The notes under the pieces are model-generated. The model searched no databases and was not told where the DNA came from. It was given only the letters and a program-made list of their open reading frames with translations. Below, piece after piece: positions 52,380 through 60,243 of a stretch of DNA of 64,000 nt. Position numbers and translations under genes: made by a program. How positions within the stretch are numbered: the first letter of the stretch is position 1; every line of letters begins with the position of its first letter. Source of the stretch: Rhodanobacter sp. (GTDB lineage Bacteria; Pseudomonadota; Gammaproteobacteria; Xanthomonadales; Rhodanobacteraceae); assembly GCA_030148505.1 (NCBI GenBank), contig JASBTI010000034.1, positions 1 through 64,000 on the forward strand. The letters are read 5' to 3'.

Positions 52380-53465
52380 ATGCGCGTTGCGACGCTCGAC
52401 TTCTCCGTGCTGGCGCTGGCCGCGCCTGCACCGCTCCAGCAGGGGATCAAACAGGTGGGGCAGTGGCTCGATCTGGGGGTGAAGTTCGGCGGCGTCAATG
52501 TGACGATCGGCTCGGTGCTGGGCGCGGTGCTGCTGTTTGCGCTGTTCCTGATCGTGTCCACCACGCTGAAACGCCTGCTGCATGGCTATGCGCTGCGCAA
52601 CGAGCATGTCAACCAATCCACCATTTACACTTTCGAGCGATTGCTGCACTACGTGTTGCTGACGGTCGGTGTGCTGTGGGCACTGAGTGTGGCCGGTATC
52701 CCGATGGCCAAGATGACGGTGTTCGCCGGCGCGCTGGGTGTGGGTCTGGGCTTTGGCTTGCAGGCGATCTTCAACAACTTTGTGTCCGGCTTGATTCTAC
52801 TGTTCGATCGCAGCCTCAAGGTGGGCGATTTCGTCGAACTGGCGTCAGGCCTCCACGGCAATGTCCGTGAAATCCGCATCCGCGCCACCTTGATTTCCAC
52901 CAACGACGATATTGACATCCTGGTGCCGAATTCCGAGTTTGTGACTGGTCGGGTCGTCAACTGGACGCTGCGTGAAGTGGCACGGCGGCAGAAAATTCCC
53001 TTTGGCGTGGCGTACGGTACCGACAAGGAGCTGGTCAAGAAGGCAGCGCTGGAGGCCGCTGCCGCCGTGCCGTTCACGCTGAGCCTGGCGGGCCCCTGCG
53101 CACCGCAGGTATGGCTGACCGGTTTCGGCGATTCCTCGCTGGATTTCCAGCTGGTGGTCTGGCTCAACGCCGAGGCCACCCGACGGGTGGGCGCCATCAC
53201 GGCCGCCTACAACTGGGCACTGCATACCGCGCTGGAGAAGTACCACATTGAAATTCCGTTTCCGCAACGCGACCTGCATGTCAAAAGCTGGGTTCAGCCC
53301 GAGCGTGGCACGGACGAGGCAGCCGCCCGCGCGACCGAGGTATCCGATCGTGGCGTAGCCGAAGGCAACGATGCCGCACGCGATGTCGAGCGTGACATTG
53401 CCGAAGAATCGGCAGGTCGAATCGACACCCCATCCCCCGCCAAAGATCCGGGCGCAGCGCGCTGA
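52380..53465 (+). CDS. MscS-family mechanosensitive channel inside the aceF-lpdA operon
   Basis: A 361-residue MscS homolog. Its transmembrane segments include IGSVLGAVLLFALFLIV and LLHYVLLTVGVLWALSVAG. The pore-type helix is FAGALGVGLGFGLQAIFNNF, followed by the beta domain start FDRSLKVGDFV and NDDIDILVPNSEFVTG. The C-terminus is a long charged tail (EVSDRGVAEGNDAARDVERD) absent from small MscS. The gene starts 12 bases after aceF and ends 29 bases before lpdA, so it is co-transcribed with the dehydrogenase genes. Confidence 0.9.
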   Translation: MRVATLDFSVLALAAPAPLQQGIKQVGQWLDLGVKFGGVNVTIGSVLGAVLLFALFLIVSTTLKRLLHGYALRNEHVNQSTIYTFERLLHYVLLTVGVLWALSVAGIPMAKMTVFAGALGVGLGFGLQAIFNNFVSGLILLFDRSLKVGDFVELASGLHGNVREIRIRATLISTNDDIDILVPNSEFVTGRVVNWTLREVARRQKIPFGVAYGTDKELVKKAALEAAAAVPFTLSLAGPCAPQVWLTGFGDSSLDFQLVVWLNAEATRRVGAITAAYNWALHTALEKYHIEIPFPQRDLHVKSWVQPERGTDEAAARATEVSDRGVAEGNDAARDVERDIAEESAGRIDTPSPAKDPGAAR

Positions 53466-53494
53466 CGCCCCGCAACACGAAGGAAAACATCTGC

Positions 53495-55342
53495 ATGAGC
53501 AACACCATCGAGATCAAGGTTCCCGACATCGGCGGGCATGACAATGTGCCGGTGATCGAGGTGCTGGTAAGTGCCGGCGACAGCGTCAGCAAGGATCAGA
53601 GCCTGATCACGCTGGAGTCGGACAAGGCCACCATGGAAATCCCCGCGCCCGTTGCCGGCACAATTCGCGAGATGAAGCTCAAGGTTGGCGATGAAGTATC
53701 CGAAGGTGCGCTGATTGCCCTGCTGGATGTCGCTGGCGAAGCCGACACCACGTCCCCTTCTACCTCCCGGGGAGAAGGCCGGGATGAGGGGACACGGCCG
53801 CCGAAAGCCTCCAATGAAGCGGCCGCGGTCAGCAGCTCTGCCGCGAGCATCCGACCCTCAGCCCAGACCCCGACCCAGGGTGGAGAGGGGGCGAAGGCAC
53901 CGCAAGCGGCGTCATCATCGGGAAGAACTGCCGACATTGAGTGCAAGCTGGTCGTGCTCGGTTCCGGCCCCGGAGGCTATACGGCGGCTTTCCGCGCCGC
54001 CGATCTCGGGGTCGATACCGTGCTGGTGGAGCGCCATCCCACCCTCGGTGGTGTGTGTCTGAATGTCGGCTGCATCCCCTCCAAGGCCTTACTGCATGCC
54101 GCCGGGGTGATCGACGAGGCCGAGGCGATGGCAGCGCATGGCGTCAGCTTCGGCAAGCCGAAGATCGACATCGACAAGCTGCGCGAATTCAAGAACAAGG
54201 TGGTTGGCAGGCTCACCGGCGGGCTCGCCGGCATGGCCAAGCAGCGAAAGGTGCGCACCGTCGAGGGCGTCGGCAGTTTCGTTTCGCCCAACGAAATCGA
54301 AGTGCAGACCAAGGATGGCGTGAAGCTGATTCGCTTCGAGCACGCCATCATCGCCGCGGGTTCGCAGTCGGTGAAGCTGCCGTCGTTCCCGTGGGATGAC
54401 GAGCGCATCGTCGACTCTACCGGGGCGCTCGAACTCAAGGACGTGCCGAAAAAGTTACTGGTCGTGGGTGGCGGCATCATCGGCCTGGAAATGGCCACGG
54501 TGTATGCCGCGCTGGGCAGCGAGGTGACTGTGGTCGAGTTCATGGACCAGTTGATCCCTGGTGCCGATGCCGACCTGATCAAGCCGCTGGCACTGCGCAT
54601 GGGCAAGCGCTTGAAGGGCATCCATCTGAAGACCAAGGTAGTCGAGGCGAAGGCCACCAAGAAAGGTATCGAGGTCAGCTACGAAGGCGACAGCATTCCT
54701 GCGACCACGCTGTTCGACCGGGTGCTGGTATCGGTGGGGCGCTCGCCCAATGGCGGCAAGATCGGCGCCGACAAAGCTGGCGTAATGGTGAGCGAACGCG
54801 GCTTCATCAACGTCGATACGCAGATGCGCACCAACGTGCCGCACATCTTCGCGATCGGTGACCTGGTCGGCCAGCCGATGCTGGCGCACAAGGCCACGCA
54901 TGAGGCGAAGGTCGCGGCCGAAGTCGTCGCCGGGCACAAGAGTCACTTCGATGCGCGGGTGATTCCGTCGGTCGCCTATACCGATCCGGAAATCGCCTGG
55001 GTCGGCGTCACCGAACGTGAGGCGAAGGAGAAGGGGCTGAAAATCGGCGTGGGCAAGTTTCACTGGGCGGCCAGCGGACGTGCCATCGGCCTCGATCGCA
55101 CCGAAGGCTTCACCAAGCTGCTGTTCGACGAGGAAACCCATCGCGTGGTGGGCGGCGGCATCGTCGGCGTGCACGCCGGGGATCTGATTTCCGAAGTCGC
55201 CCTGGCTATCGAGATGGGCAGCGAGGCGGCCGACATCGGCCTCACTATCCATCCCCATCCGACCCTCAGTGAGTCGGTGGGCATGGCTGCGGAGATCTAC
55301 GAGGGCACCATCACCGACCTGTATATGCCGAAGAAGAAATAA
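53495..55342 (+). CDS. lpdA: Dihydrolipoyl dehydrogenase (E3) with N-terminal lipoyl domain
   Basis: A 615-residue E3. Residues 1-80 are a lipoyl domain ([15 protein letters not shown]). Residues about 83-147 are a flexible linker that in DNA looks like repeat sequence. From about residue 148 the flavoprotein has GSGPGGYTAAFRAA (FAD), the redox disulfide GGVCLNVGCIPSK, the NAD site VVGGGIIGLEMA and the C-terminal HPHPTLSE with the catalytic His-Glu pair. It reoxidises dihydrolipoamide of aceF with NAD. Lipoyl-E3 fusions are known in several proteobacteria. The gene is last in the aceF-mscS-lpdA unit. Confidence 0.95.
   Translation: MSNTIEIKVPDIGGHDNVPVIEVLVSAGDSVSKDQSLITLESDKATMEIPAPVAGTIREMKLKVGDEVSEGALIALLDVAGEADTTSPSTSRGEGRDEGTRPPKASNEAAAVSSSAASIRPSAQTPTQGGEGAKAPQAASSSGRTADIECKLVVLGSGPGGYTAAFRAADLGVDTVLVERHPTLGGVCLNVGCIPSKALLHAAGVIDEAEAMAAHGVSFGKPKIDIDKLREFKNKVVGRLTGGLAGMAKQRKVRTVEGVGSFVSPNEIEVQTKDGVKLIRFEHAIIAAGSQSVKLPSFPWDDERIVDSTGALELKDVPKKLLVVGGGIIGLEMATVYAALGSEVTVVEFMDQLIPGADADLIKPLALRMGKRLKGIHLKTKVVEAKATKKGIEVSYEGDSIPATTLFDRVLVSVGRSPNGGKIGADKAGVMVSERGFINVDTQMRTNVPHIFAIGDLVGQPMLAHKATHEAKVAAEVVAGHKSHFDARVIPSVAYTDPEIAWVGVTEREAKEKGLKIGVGKFHWAASGRAIGLDRTEGFTKLLFDEETHRVVGGGIVGVHAGDLISEVALAIEMGSEAADIGLTIHPHPTLSESVGMAAEIYEGTITDLYMPKKK
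53752..53893. repeat. Intergenic-type inverted repeat inside the lpdA linker
   Basis: GTCCCC ... CTCCCGGGGAG ... GGGGAC (53752-53793) folds on itself. GGGATGAGGGG is matched in inverted sense by CCCTCAGCCC at 53855-53864, followed by AGGGTGGAGAGGGGG. Such CCCTC/GAGGG palindromic blocks are typical of extragenic repeats in this order. Here they are read in frame as a Ser/Gly/Pro-rich linker. Confidence 0.5.
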
Positions 55343-55475
55343 GCGATCGAAACGTGGCAGCTTGGGTGCGCCAGTTCCTTCGCGGACTGCCGCTCCGGTT
55401 GGCTCGGCGGTTGCCGGGTGTGACTGCCGCTTCAGGCATGCCGCGTCACCCCCGCTTCGCACAGGAGGTTGCAAC

Positions 55476-56468
55476 ATGCAATATCGCCGTCTGGGAAAAT
55501 CCGGTCTGCAACTGTCCGCGCTGTCGTTCGGTGCGTGGGTCACCTTTGGCAGGCAGGTCGGCCGGTCGCAGGCACGCGACATGCTGGCACTGGCGCACGA
55601 CCGTGGGGTGAACTTCTTCGACAACGCGGAAACCTATAACAACGGCGTGGCCGAGCAGCTGATGGGCGACGTCCTCGCCGACCTGCGTTTTCCGCGCGAC
55701 AGCTATTGCGTCTCCAGCAAGGTGTTCTTCGGTGCCGTCGACAACCCGCTGCCGACCCAGCGCGGGCTGTCGCGCAAGCATGTGATCGAGGCATGCCATC
55801 AGGCGCTGCAACGCCTGCGGGTAGAACATCTGGACCTGTACTTCTGCCATCGGCCCGATCCGGATACGCCGATCGGCGAAACCGTGGCGGCGATGGACAC
55901 CCTGGTGCGCCAGGGCAAGGTGTTGTACTGGGGCACCAGTGAATGGCCGGGCGATGCGATCCACGAAGCGCATCGCATCGCCAGCGAAAATCATTGGTAT
56001 GCGCCCGTGGTCGAGCAGCCGCAGTACAACCTGTTGCATCGTGAGCGGGTCGAGGTGGAGTACGCCTCATTGTACGAGGCCTATGGCATGGGCATCACGA
56101 TCTGGTCGCCGCTGGCATCCGGTCTACTGAGCGGCAAATACAACGACGGCGTGCCGGCCGGCTCGCGATTGACCCAGCCCGGTTACGAGTGGCTGCGCGA
56201 AAGCGTGCTGGGCAAGAATCAGGAACGTCTCGACAAGGTCCGCGCGCTGCAGCCGATTGCGGAGGAGATGGGTGCCAGCCTGGCGCAGTTGTCGATCGCC
56301 TGGTGCCTGCTCAATCCGCATGTCTCCACGGTGATGCTGGGGGCCAGCCGGCGTGAGCAGCTGGAGCACAATCTCGACGCATTGGCGCTGCTGCCGCGGC
56401 TGGATGAAACGGTTGCCACGCGCATCAAGGAAATTCTCCACACGGACGGAGGGATTGAAAGGCGGTGA
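55476..56468 (+). CDS. Aldo/keto reductase, potassium-channel-beta-subunit-like type
   Basis: A 330-residue TIM-barrel NADPH-dependent reductase. The catalytic residues are visible: Asp of NFFDNAETYNNG, the Tyr in the same motif, Lys of SSKVFF and His of YFCHRPD. WGTSEWPGD and IIWSP-like ITIWSPLASGLLSGKY match the Kv-beta/YghZ group (AKR6/AKR14). AGGAGG lies six bases before the ATG; the 69-codon ORF extension overlaps lpdA and is rejected. It may be transcribed with lpdA, but the 133-bp gap leaves room for a promoter. Confidence 0.88.
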   Translation: MQYRRLGKSGLQLSALSFGAWVTFGRQVGRSQARDMLALAHDRGVNFFDNAETYNNGVAEQLMGDVLADLRFPRDSYCVSSKVFFGAVDNPLPTQRGLSRKHVIEACHQALQRLRVEHLDLYFCHRPDPDTPIGETVAAMDTLVRQGKVLYWGTSEWPGDAIHEAHRIASENHWYAPVVEQPQYNLLHRERVEVEYASLYEAYGMGITIWSPLASGLLSGKYNDGVPAGSRLTQPGYEWLRESVLGKNQERLDKVRALQPIAEEMGASLAQLSIAWCLLNPHVSTVMLGASRREQLEHNLDALALLPRLDETVATRIKEILHTDGGIERR

Positions 56469-56600
56469 AAAATTCGCCCGCCTGCTGCGACCGCCGTCAG
56501 ATGCCCGTGTCGGCGGTACGCTGTGGCGTTCGATATTTTCCAGGCTCTGAACCGGTTCCCTCAGAGCGCCCTTGATGGTGACCGTCCGCCCGTCCGGCGA

Positions 56601-56614
56601 GTGTCCGCGGACAC
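56601..56614. promoter_or_regulatory. Perfect palindrome, candidate enhancer site for a sigma-54 activator
   Basis: GTGTCCGCGGACAC is a perfect 14-bp palindrome, 65 bp upstream of the -24 box. A related half, TGTCCGCGG, recurs at 56717-56725. The position suits the binding site of a bacterial enhancer-binding protein. No such regulator gene lies in the window. Confidence 0.55.
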
Positions 56615-56678
56615 ACTTGTTCGCGCCAGTCTGTGATGCAAGTTACTGATTAAAAGCGTAATTATCGGATGTCCGGTT

Positions 56679-56694
56679 TGGCACGTGGATTGCA
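56679..56694 (+). promoter_or_regulatory. Sigma-54 (-24/-12) promoter of the MacAB-like operon
   Basis: TGGCACG, four bases (TGGA), then TTGCA matches the RpoN consensus without a mismatch, including GG and GC at the invariant positions. Transcription would start near 56705, giving a leader of about 35 nt before ATG 56740. Confidence 0.8.
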
Positions 56695-56739
56695 AAAGTT
56701 TCTGATGCAGCCGCGCTGTCCGCGGTCAGGGAATGCACG

Positions 56740-58011
56740 ATGATTCGCGACACTTCCGCCACCGACCGCCTGGTCGAAGTCAAGCCCGATCGCAAGCGCC
56801 AACTGATCCTGCTGGCCATCGGCGTGGCGGCGCTGGCACTGCTGGCGTGGCTGGCGCCGGGGATCGGCCGGCTGTTTTCCGCCTCCGGTTCGGTCAGCAG
56901 CTCGCGGCTGGCGTTTGCCACCGTCGAGCGTGGCCCGTTCGTGCGCGATATCGCCGCCGAGGGCAAGGTGGTGGCGGCCAACAGTCCCACTTTGTATGCC
57001 ACCTCCGGCGGTGCGGTGACGCTCAAGGTGCACGCTGGCGACACGGTGAAGATCGGTCAGGTGCTGGCGACCATCGTCAGTCCCGAATTGCTCAACAAAC
57101 TGGCACAGGAGCAATCCAACGCCGACGCGATGGAAGTGAACTATCAGCGCGCGAAGATCGACGCACGCAAGCAGCGCTCGTTGTTGAGGGTGGCGTACGA
57201 GAACGCACAGATCGATATGCAGACGGCTACGCGCAACTTCGATCGCTACCAGAAAGCCTTCAAAGAAGGGGCTGTCCCGCGGATGGACGTGGATCGCGCC
57301 GTGGATGCGCTGGACAAGGCGAAGATCGCCTTGCGGCACGCCAAGAGCGATCTGGGCATGGACAACGACAGCCTGAATTTCGACATCGAATCGAAAAAGC
57401 TCGCGCATGCGTGGCAGCTGCTGCTGGTACAGGACCTGCAGCGCCAGGTGGACAATCTGGCGGTGAAGTCGCCGGTCGACGGCCAGGTCGGCCAGCTGTT
57501 CATTGCCGAACGCGCCACCGTGGCCAAGGACGCGAAGTTGCTCAGCGTGATCGACCTGTCCGCACTGGAAGTGCAGGTCAAGGTGCCGGAAAGTTTCGCC
57601 CGCGACCTGGGTATCGGCATGACCGGCGAAATCAGCGGCAACGGCAAGACCTGGAAAGGTATCGTCAGCGCGATCTCGCCCGAAGTGGTCAATGGTGAAG
57701 TGGCCGCGCGGGTGCGCTTTGCCGGAACTGCGCCGAAACAACTGCGCCAGAACCAGCGCCTGTCAGTACGCATCCTGCTCGACCATCGGGAGAACGTGCT
57801 GACCGTGCAGCGTGGTTCCTTCGTCGACGAATCCGGTGGCAGCTATGCCTATGTGGTGCGCGACGGCATCGCCGTCAAGACGCCGATCCGCGTTGGCGCA
57901 TCGAGCATCGACAAGGTGGAAATCCTGCAGGGCCTGAAAGCCGGCGATCGCATCGTGATTTCCGGTACCGACAATTTCAAGGGCGCCGCGCGGGTCGCGA
58001 TCAGCAATTGA
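56740..58011 (+). CDS. Periplasmic adaptor (HlyD/MacA-type membrane-fusion protein)
   Basis: A 423-residue protein anchored by one N-terminal transmembrane helix (LILLAIGVAALALLAWLAPG). A lipoyl-like half motif (VVAANSPTLYATSGGAVTLKVHAGD) and a long coiled-coil hairpin (about residues 115-235) follow. The second lipoyl half is NLAVKSPVDGQVGQLF, then the beta-barrel and membrane-proximal domains. It should link the FtsX-type permeases to an outer-membrane channel or act as a periplasmic chaperone for the exported substrate. It is the first gene behind the sigma-54 promoter, 50 bp before the ATPase gene. Confidence 0.88.
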   Translation: MIRDTSATDRLVEVKPDRKRQLILLAIGVAALALLAWLAPGIGRLFSASGSVSSSRLAFATVERGPFVRDIAAEGKVVAANSPTLYATSGGAVTLKVHAGDTVKIGQVLATIVSPELLNKLAQEQSNADAMEVNYQRAKIDARKQRSLLRVAYENAQIDMQTATRNFDRYQKAFKEGAVPRMDVDRAVDALDKAKIALRHAKSDLGMDNDSLNFDIESKKLAHAWQLLLVQDLQRQVDNLAVKSPVDGQVGQLFIAERATVAKDAKLLSVIDLSALEVQVKVPESFARDLGIGMTGEISGNGKTWKGIVSAISPEVVNGEVAARVRFAGTAPKQLRQNQRLSVRILLDHRENVLTVQRGSFVDESGGSYAYVVRDGIAVKTPIRVGASSIDKVEILQGLKAGDRIVISGTDNFKGAARVAISN

Positions 58012-58061
58012 CAGGACCGGACTTTCCCACCTAACCGACACACCACCACCGAGGAACCACC

Positions 58062-58784
58062 ATGCTGAAGATGAACCATCTGTCCAAGGTCTACCGCACC
58101 GAAGTGGTGGAGACCTACGCGCTACGCGATTTCAATATCGACGTGAAAGAAGGCGAGTTTGTCGCCGTCACCGGGCCGTCCGGCTCCGGCAAGACCACCT
58201 TTCTCACCATTGCCGGTCTACTGGAAACCTTCAGTGGCGGCGAATACCACCTCGACGGGATCGAGGTAAGCCAGCTCAACGACAACGCGCGCTCGAAGAT
58301 CCGCAACGAGAAGATCGGCTTTATCTTTCAGGCGTTCAATCTGATCCCCGACCTCAACGTCTACGACAATATCGAGGTGCCGCTACGCTATCGCGGCATG
58401 AAAGGCGCCGAGCGCAAGCAACGCATCATGGATTCGCTGGAACGGGTGGGTCTATCCTCGCGCGCCAAGCACTACCCGGCCGAACTTTCCGGCGGTCAGC
58501 AACAGCGCGTGGCCATTGCCCGGGCGCTGGCGGGCTCGCCGCGCCTGCTACTGGCCGACGAGCCGACCGGCAACCTGGATACCCAGATGGCCCGTGGCGT
58601 GCTGGAGCTGATCGAGGACATCCACCGCGATGGCGCCACCATCGTGATGGTCACCCATGACCCGGAACTGGCCGCGCGCGCCCAGCGCAACGTGCACATC
58701 ATCGATGGGCAGGTGGTGGACCTGTCGGAGGAGCCGCGCTTCCACGCGCATGCCGGCGAAGCCGCACAAGGCCAAACCTTGTAG
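58062..58784 (+). CDS. ABC transporter ATPase, MacB/LolD type
   Basis: A 240-residue ATPase with Walker A GPSGSGKTT, Q-loop FQAFNLIPDLNVYDN, signature LSGGQQQRVAIARAL, Walker B LLLADEPTGNLD and switch His in VTHDPELA. These are hallmarks of the MacB/LolD/FtsE group, which pairs with FtsX-like permeases. Four such permease genes follow. The stop codon TAG is the second to fourth base of a REP-like arm (GTAGGAGCG), so the repeat has set the 3' end of the gene. Confidence 0.92.
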   Translation: MLKMNHLSKVYRTEVVETYALRDFNIDVKEGEFVAVTGPSGSGKTTFLTIAGLLETFSGGEYHLDGIEVSQLNDNARSKIRNEKIGFIFQAFNLIPDLNVYDNIEVPLRYRGMKGAERKQRIMDSLERVGLSSRAKHYPAELSGGQQQRVAIARALAGSPRLLLADEPTGNLDTQMARGVLELIEDIHRDGATIVMVTHDPELAARAQRNVHIIDGQVVDLSEEPRFHAHAGEAAQGQTL

Positions 58785-58878
58785 GAGCGCACCTCGCACA
58801 AGAGGGGGCTTGCTCCGGTCGTGTGCGAGATCTTTGTCACGTAGCCGAAAAGCATTCGCGCACAGGGTGCGCTCCTAC
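58781..58878. repeat. REP-like inverted repeat before permease A1
   Basis: The outer arms GTAGGAGCGCACC (58781-58793) and GGTGCGCTCCTAC (58866-58878) are perfectly inverted over 13 bp. Inside, CGCACA and TGTGCG make a second pairing. The GTAGGAGCG head is the type found in REP elements of pseudomonads and xanthomonads. A similar element lies at 61482. Confidence 0.75.
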
Positions 58879-58915
58879 AAGGTTGCTGACGAACACCACT
58901 GCACAGGTATTTCGA

Positions 58916-60226
58916 ATGTTCGCTTATTACCTCCAACTCGGCCTGCGCAGCCTGCGCCGCAATCCGGCGCTGACCGCGTTGATGGTGATCGCGATCGGCT
59001 TCGGTGTGGCCGCGTCGATGACCACCTATGCGGTATTCCGGGCGGTATCGGGTGATCCGATCCCGTGGAAGTCGGATCAGTTGTTCGTGCCGCAGATCGA
59101 TAGCTGGGGCCCGGCTCAGGGCCGGCAGGCCGGCGATCTGCCGGATGCGTTGAGCTATACCGATGCGATGGCGCTGATGCGCGCACACGTCGGCCATCGG
59201 CAAACCGCGATCTATCCGGTGGGCTTGTCGCTGATTCCGCCCGGGCAGACCGCCAAACCCATCGCGGCTCACGGCTACGCCACCTATACCGACTTTTTCA
59301 GCATGTTCGACGTGCCGTTCCAGTACGGCAGCAGCTGGCCGGTGTCGGACGATACCGGGCGCGGCAATGCCGTGGTGATCACCCGCAAGCTCAACCAGCG
59401 TCTGTTCGGTGGCGCCGACAGCGTCGGCAAGGTGATCAACCTCGATGGTAGCGACTACCGCGTGAGTGGCGTGATCCGGGACTGGAATCCCAAGCCACGC
59501 TTCTTCGACGTGGCCAACGGCAGCGGGTTCGGTGGCGAAGCGGACTTCTATATGCCGTTCACCCGGGCCATCGATTTGCAGATCGGTACCGGTGGCAACA
59601 ACAACTGCACCAAGGTGGCGGCTGCCGGCTGGGACGGCTGGCTGCATTCGAGTTGCGTGTGGATTGCGTATTGGGTGGAGTTGCCAACGGCCGCGGCGGT
59701 CACGCGCTATCGCAACTATCTCAAGGGCTACGCCGCCGACCAGCGCAAGTCGGGTCGCTTCGACTGGACTCCAGCGGTGCGATTGAGCGATGTACCGCAA
59801 TGGCTGAACCTCCAACACGTGGTGCCGCCGGAGACGCGAGTATCGATGCTTATCTCGCTGGGCTTCCTGGTGGTGTGCCTGGTCAACACGATCGGCCTGC
59901 TGCTGGCCAAGTTCATGCGCCGCGCACCGGAGATCGGCGTGCGTCGCGCATTGGGGGCGTCGCGGCGCGAAATCTACAAGCAGTTTTTGCTGGAGGCGGC
60001 TGCCGTGGGGTTAGTCGGCGGTGTTCTGGGTCTGTTGCTGACAGGCGTCGGCATGCTGGGCGTGGGGCTGGTATTCGAAGCGGACGTCGCCCGACTGGCG
60101 CACATGAACCTGTCGCTGGTGATGCTGACCGTGCTGGTGGCCGTGGTCGCCACGCTGCTGGCGGCGCTCTACCCGACCTGGCGCGCGGCCAGCGTGCAGC
60201 CGGCCTGGCAGCTGAAATCCAACTGA
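58916..60226 (+). CDS. FtsX/MacB-like ABC permease (type A, copy 1)
   Basis: A 436-residue permease with the MacB-PCD plus FtsX layout. One N-terminal helix (ALTALMVIAIGFGVAASM) is followed by a large periplasmic domain with two cysteines (NNNCTKV, HSSCVW). Three C-terminal helices surround the motif EIGVRRALGASRREIYKQF. It ends AALYPTWRAASVQPAWQL. It is closely similar to the gene at 61595 and less so to the type B genes. The 93-base ORF extension upstream overlaps the REP and is rejected. Confidence 0.88.
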   Translation: MFAYYLQLGLRSLRRNPALTALMVIAIGFGVAASMTTYAVFRAVSGDPIPWKSDQLFVPQIDSWGPAQGRQAGDLPDALSYTDAMALMRAHVGHRQTAIYPVGLSLIPPGQTAKPIAAHGYATYTDFFSMFDVPFQYGSSWPVSDDTGRGNAVVITRKLNQRLFGGADSVGKVINLDGSDYRVSGVIRDWNPKPRFFDVANGSGFGGEADFYMPFTRAIDLQIGTGGNNNCTKVAAAGWDGWLHSSCVWIAYWVELPTAAAVTRYRNYLKGYAADQRKSGRFDWTPAVRLSDVPQWLNLQHVVPPETRVSMLISLGFLVVCLVNTIGLLLAKFMRRAPEIGVRRALGASRREIYKQFLLEAAAVGLVGGVLGLLLTGVGMLGVGLVFEADVARLAHMNLSLVMLTVLVAVVATLLAALYPTWRAASVQPAWQLKSN

Positions 60227-60243
60227 CGGCGAGGAGATCGACC

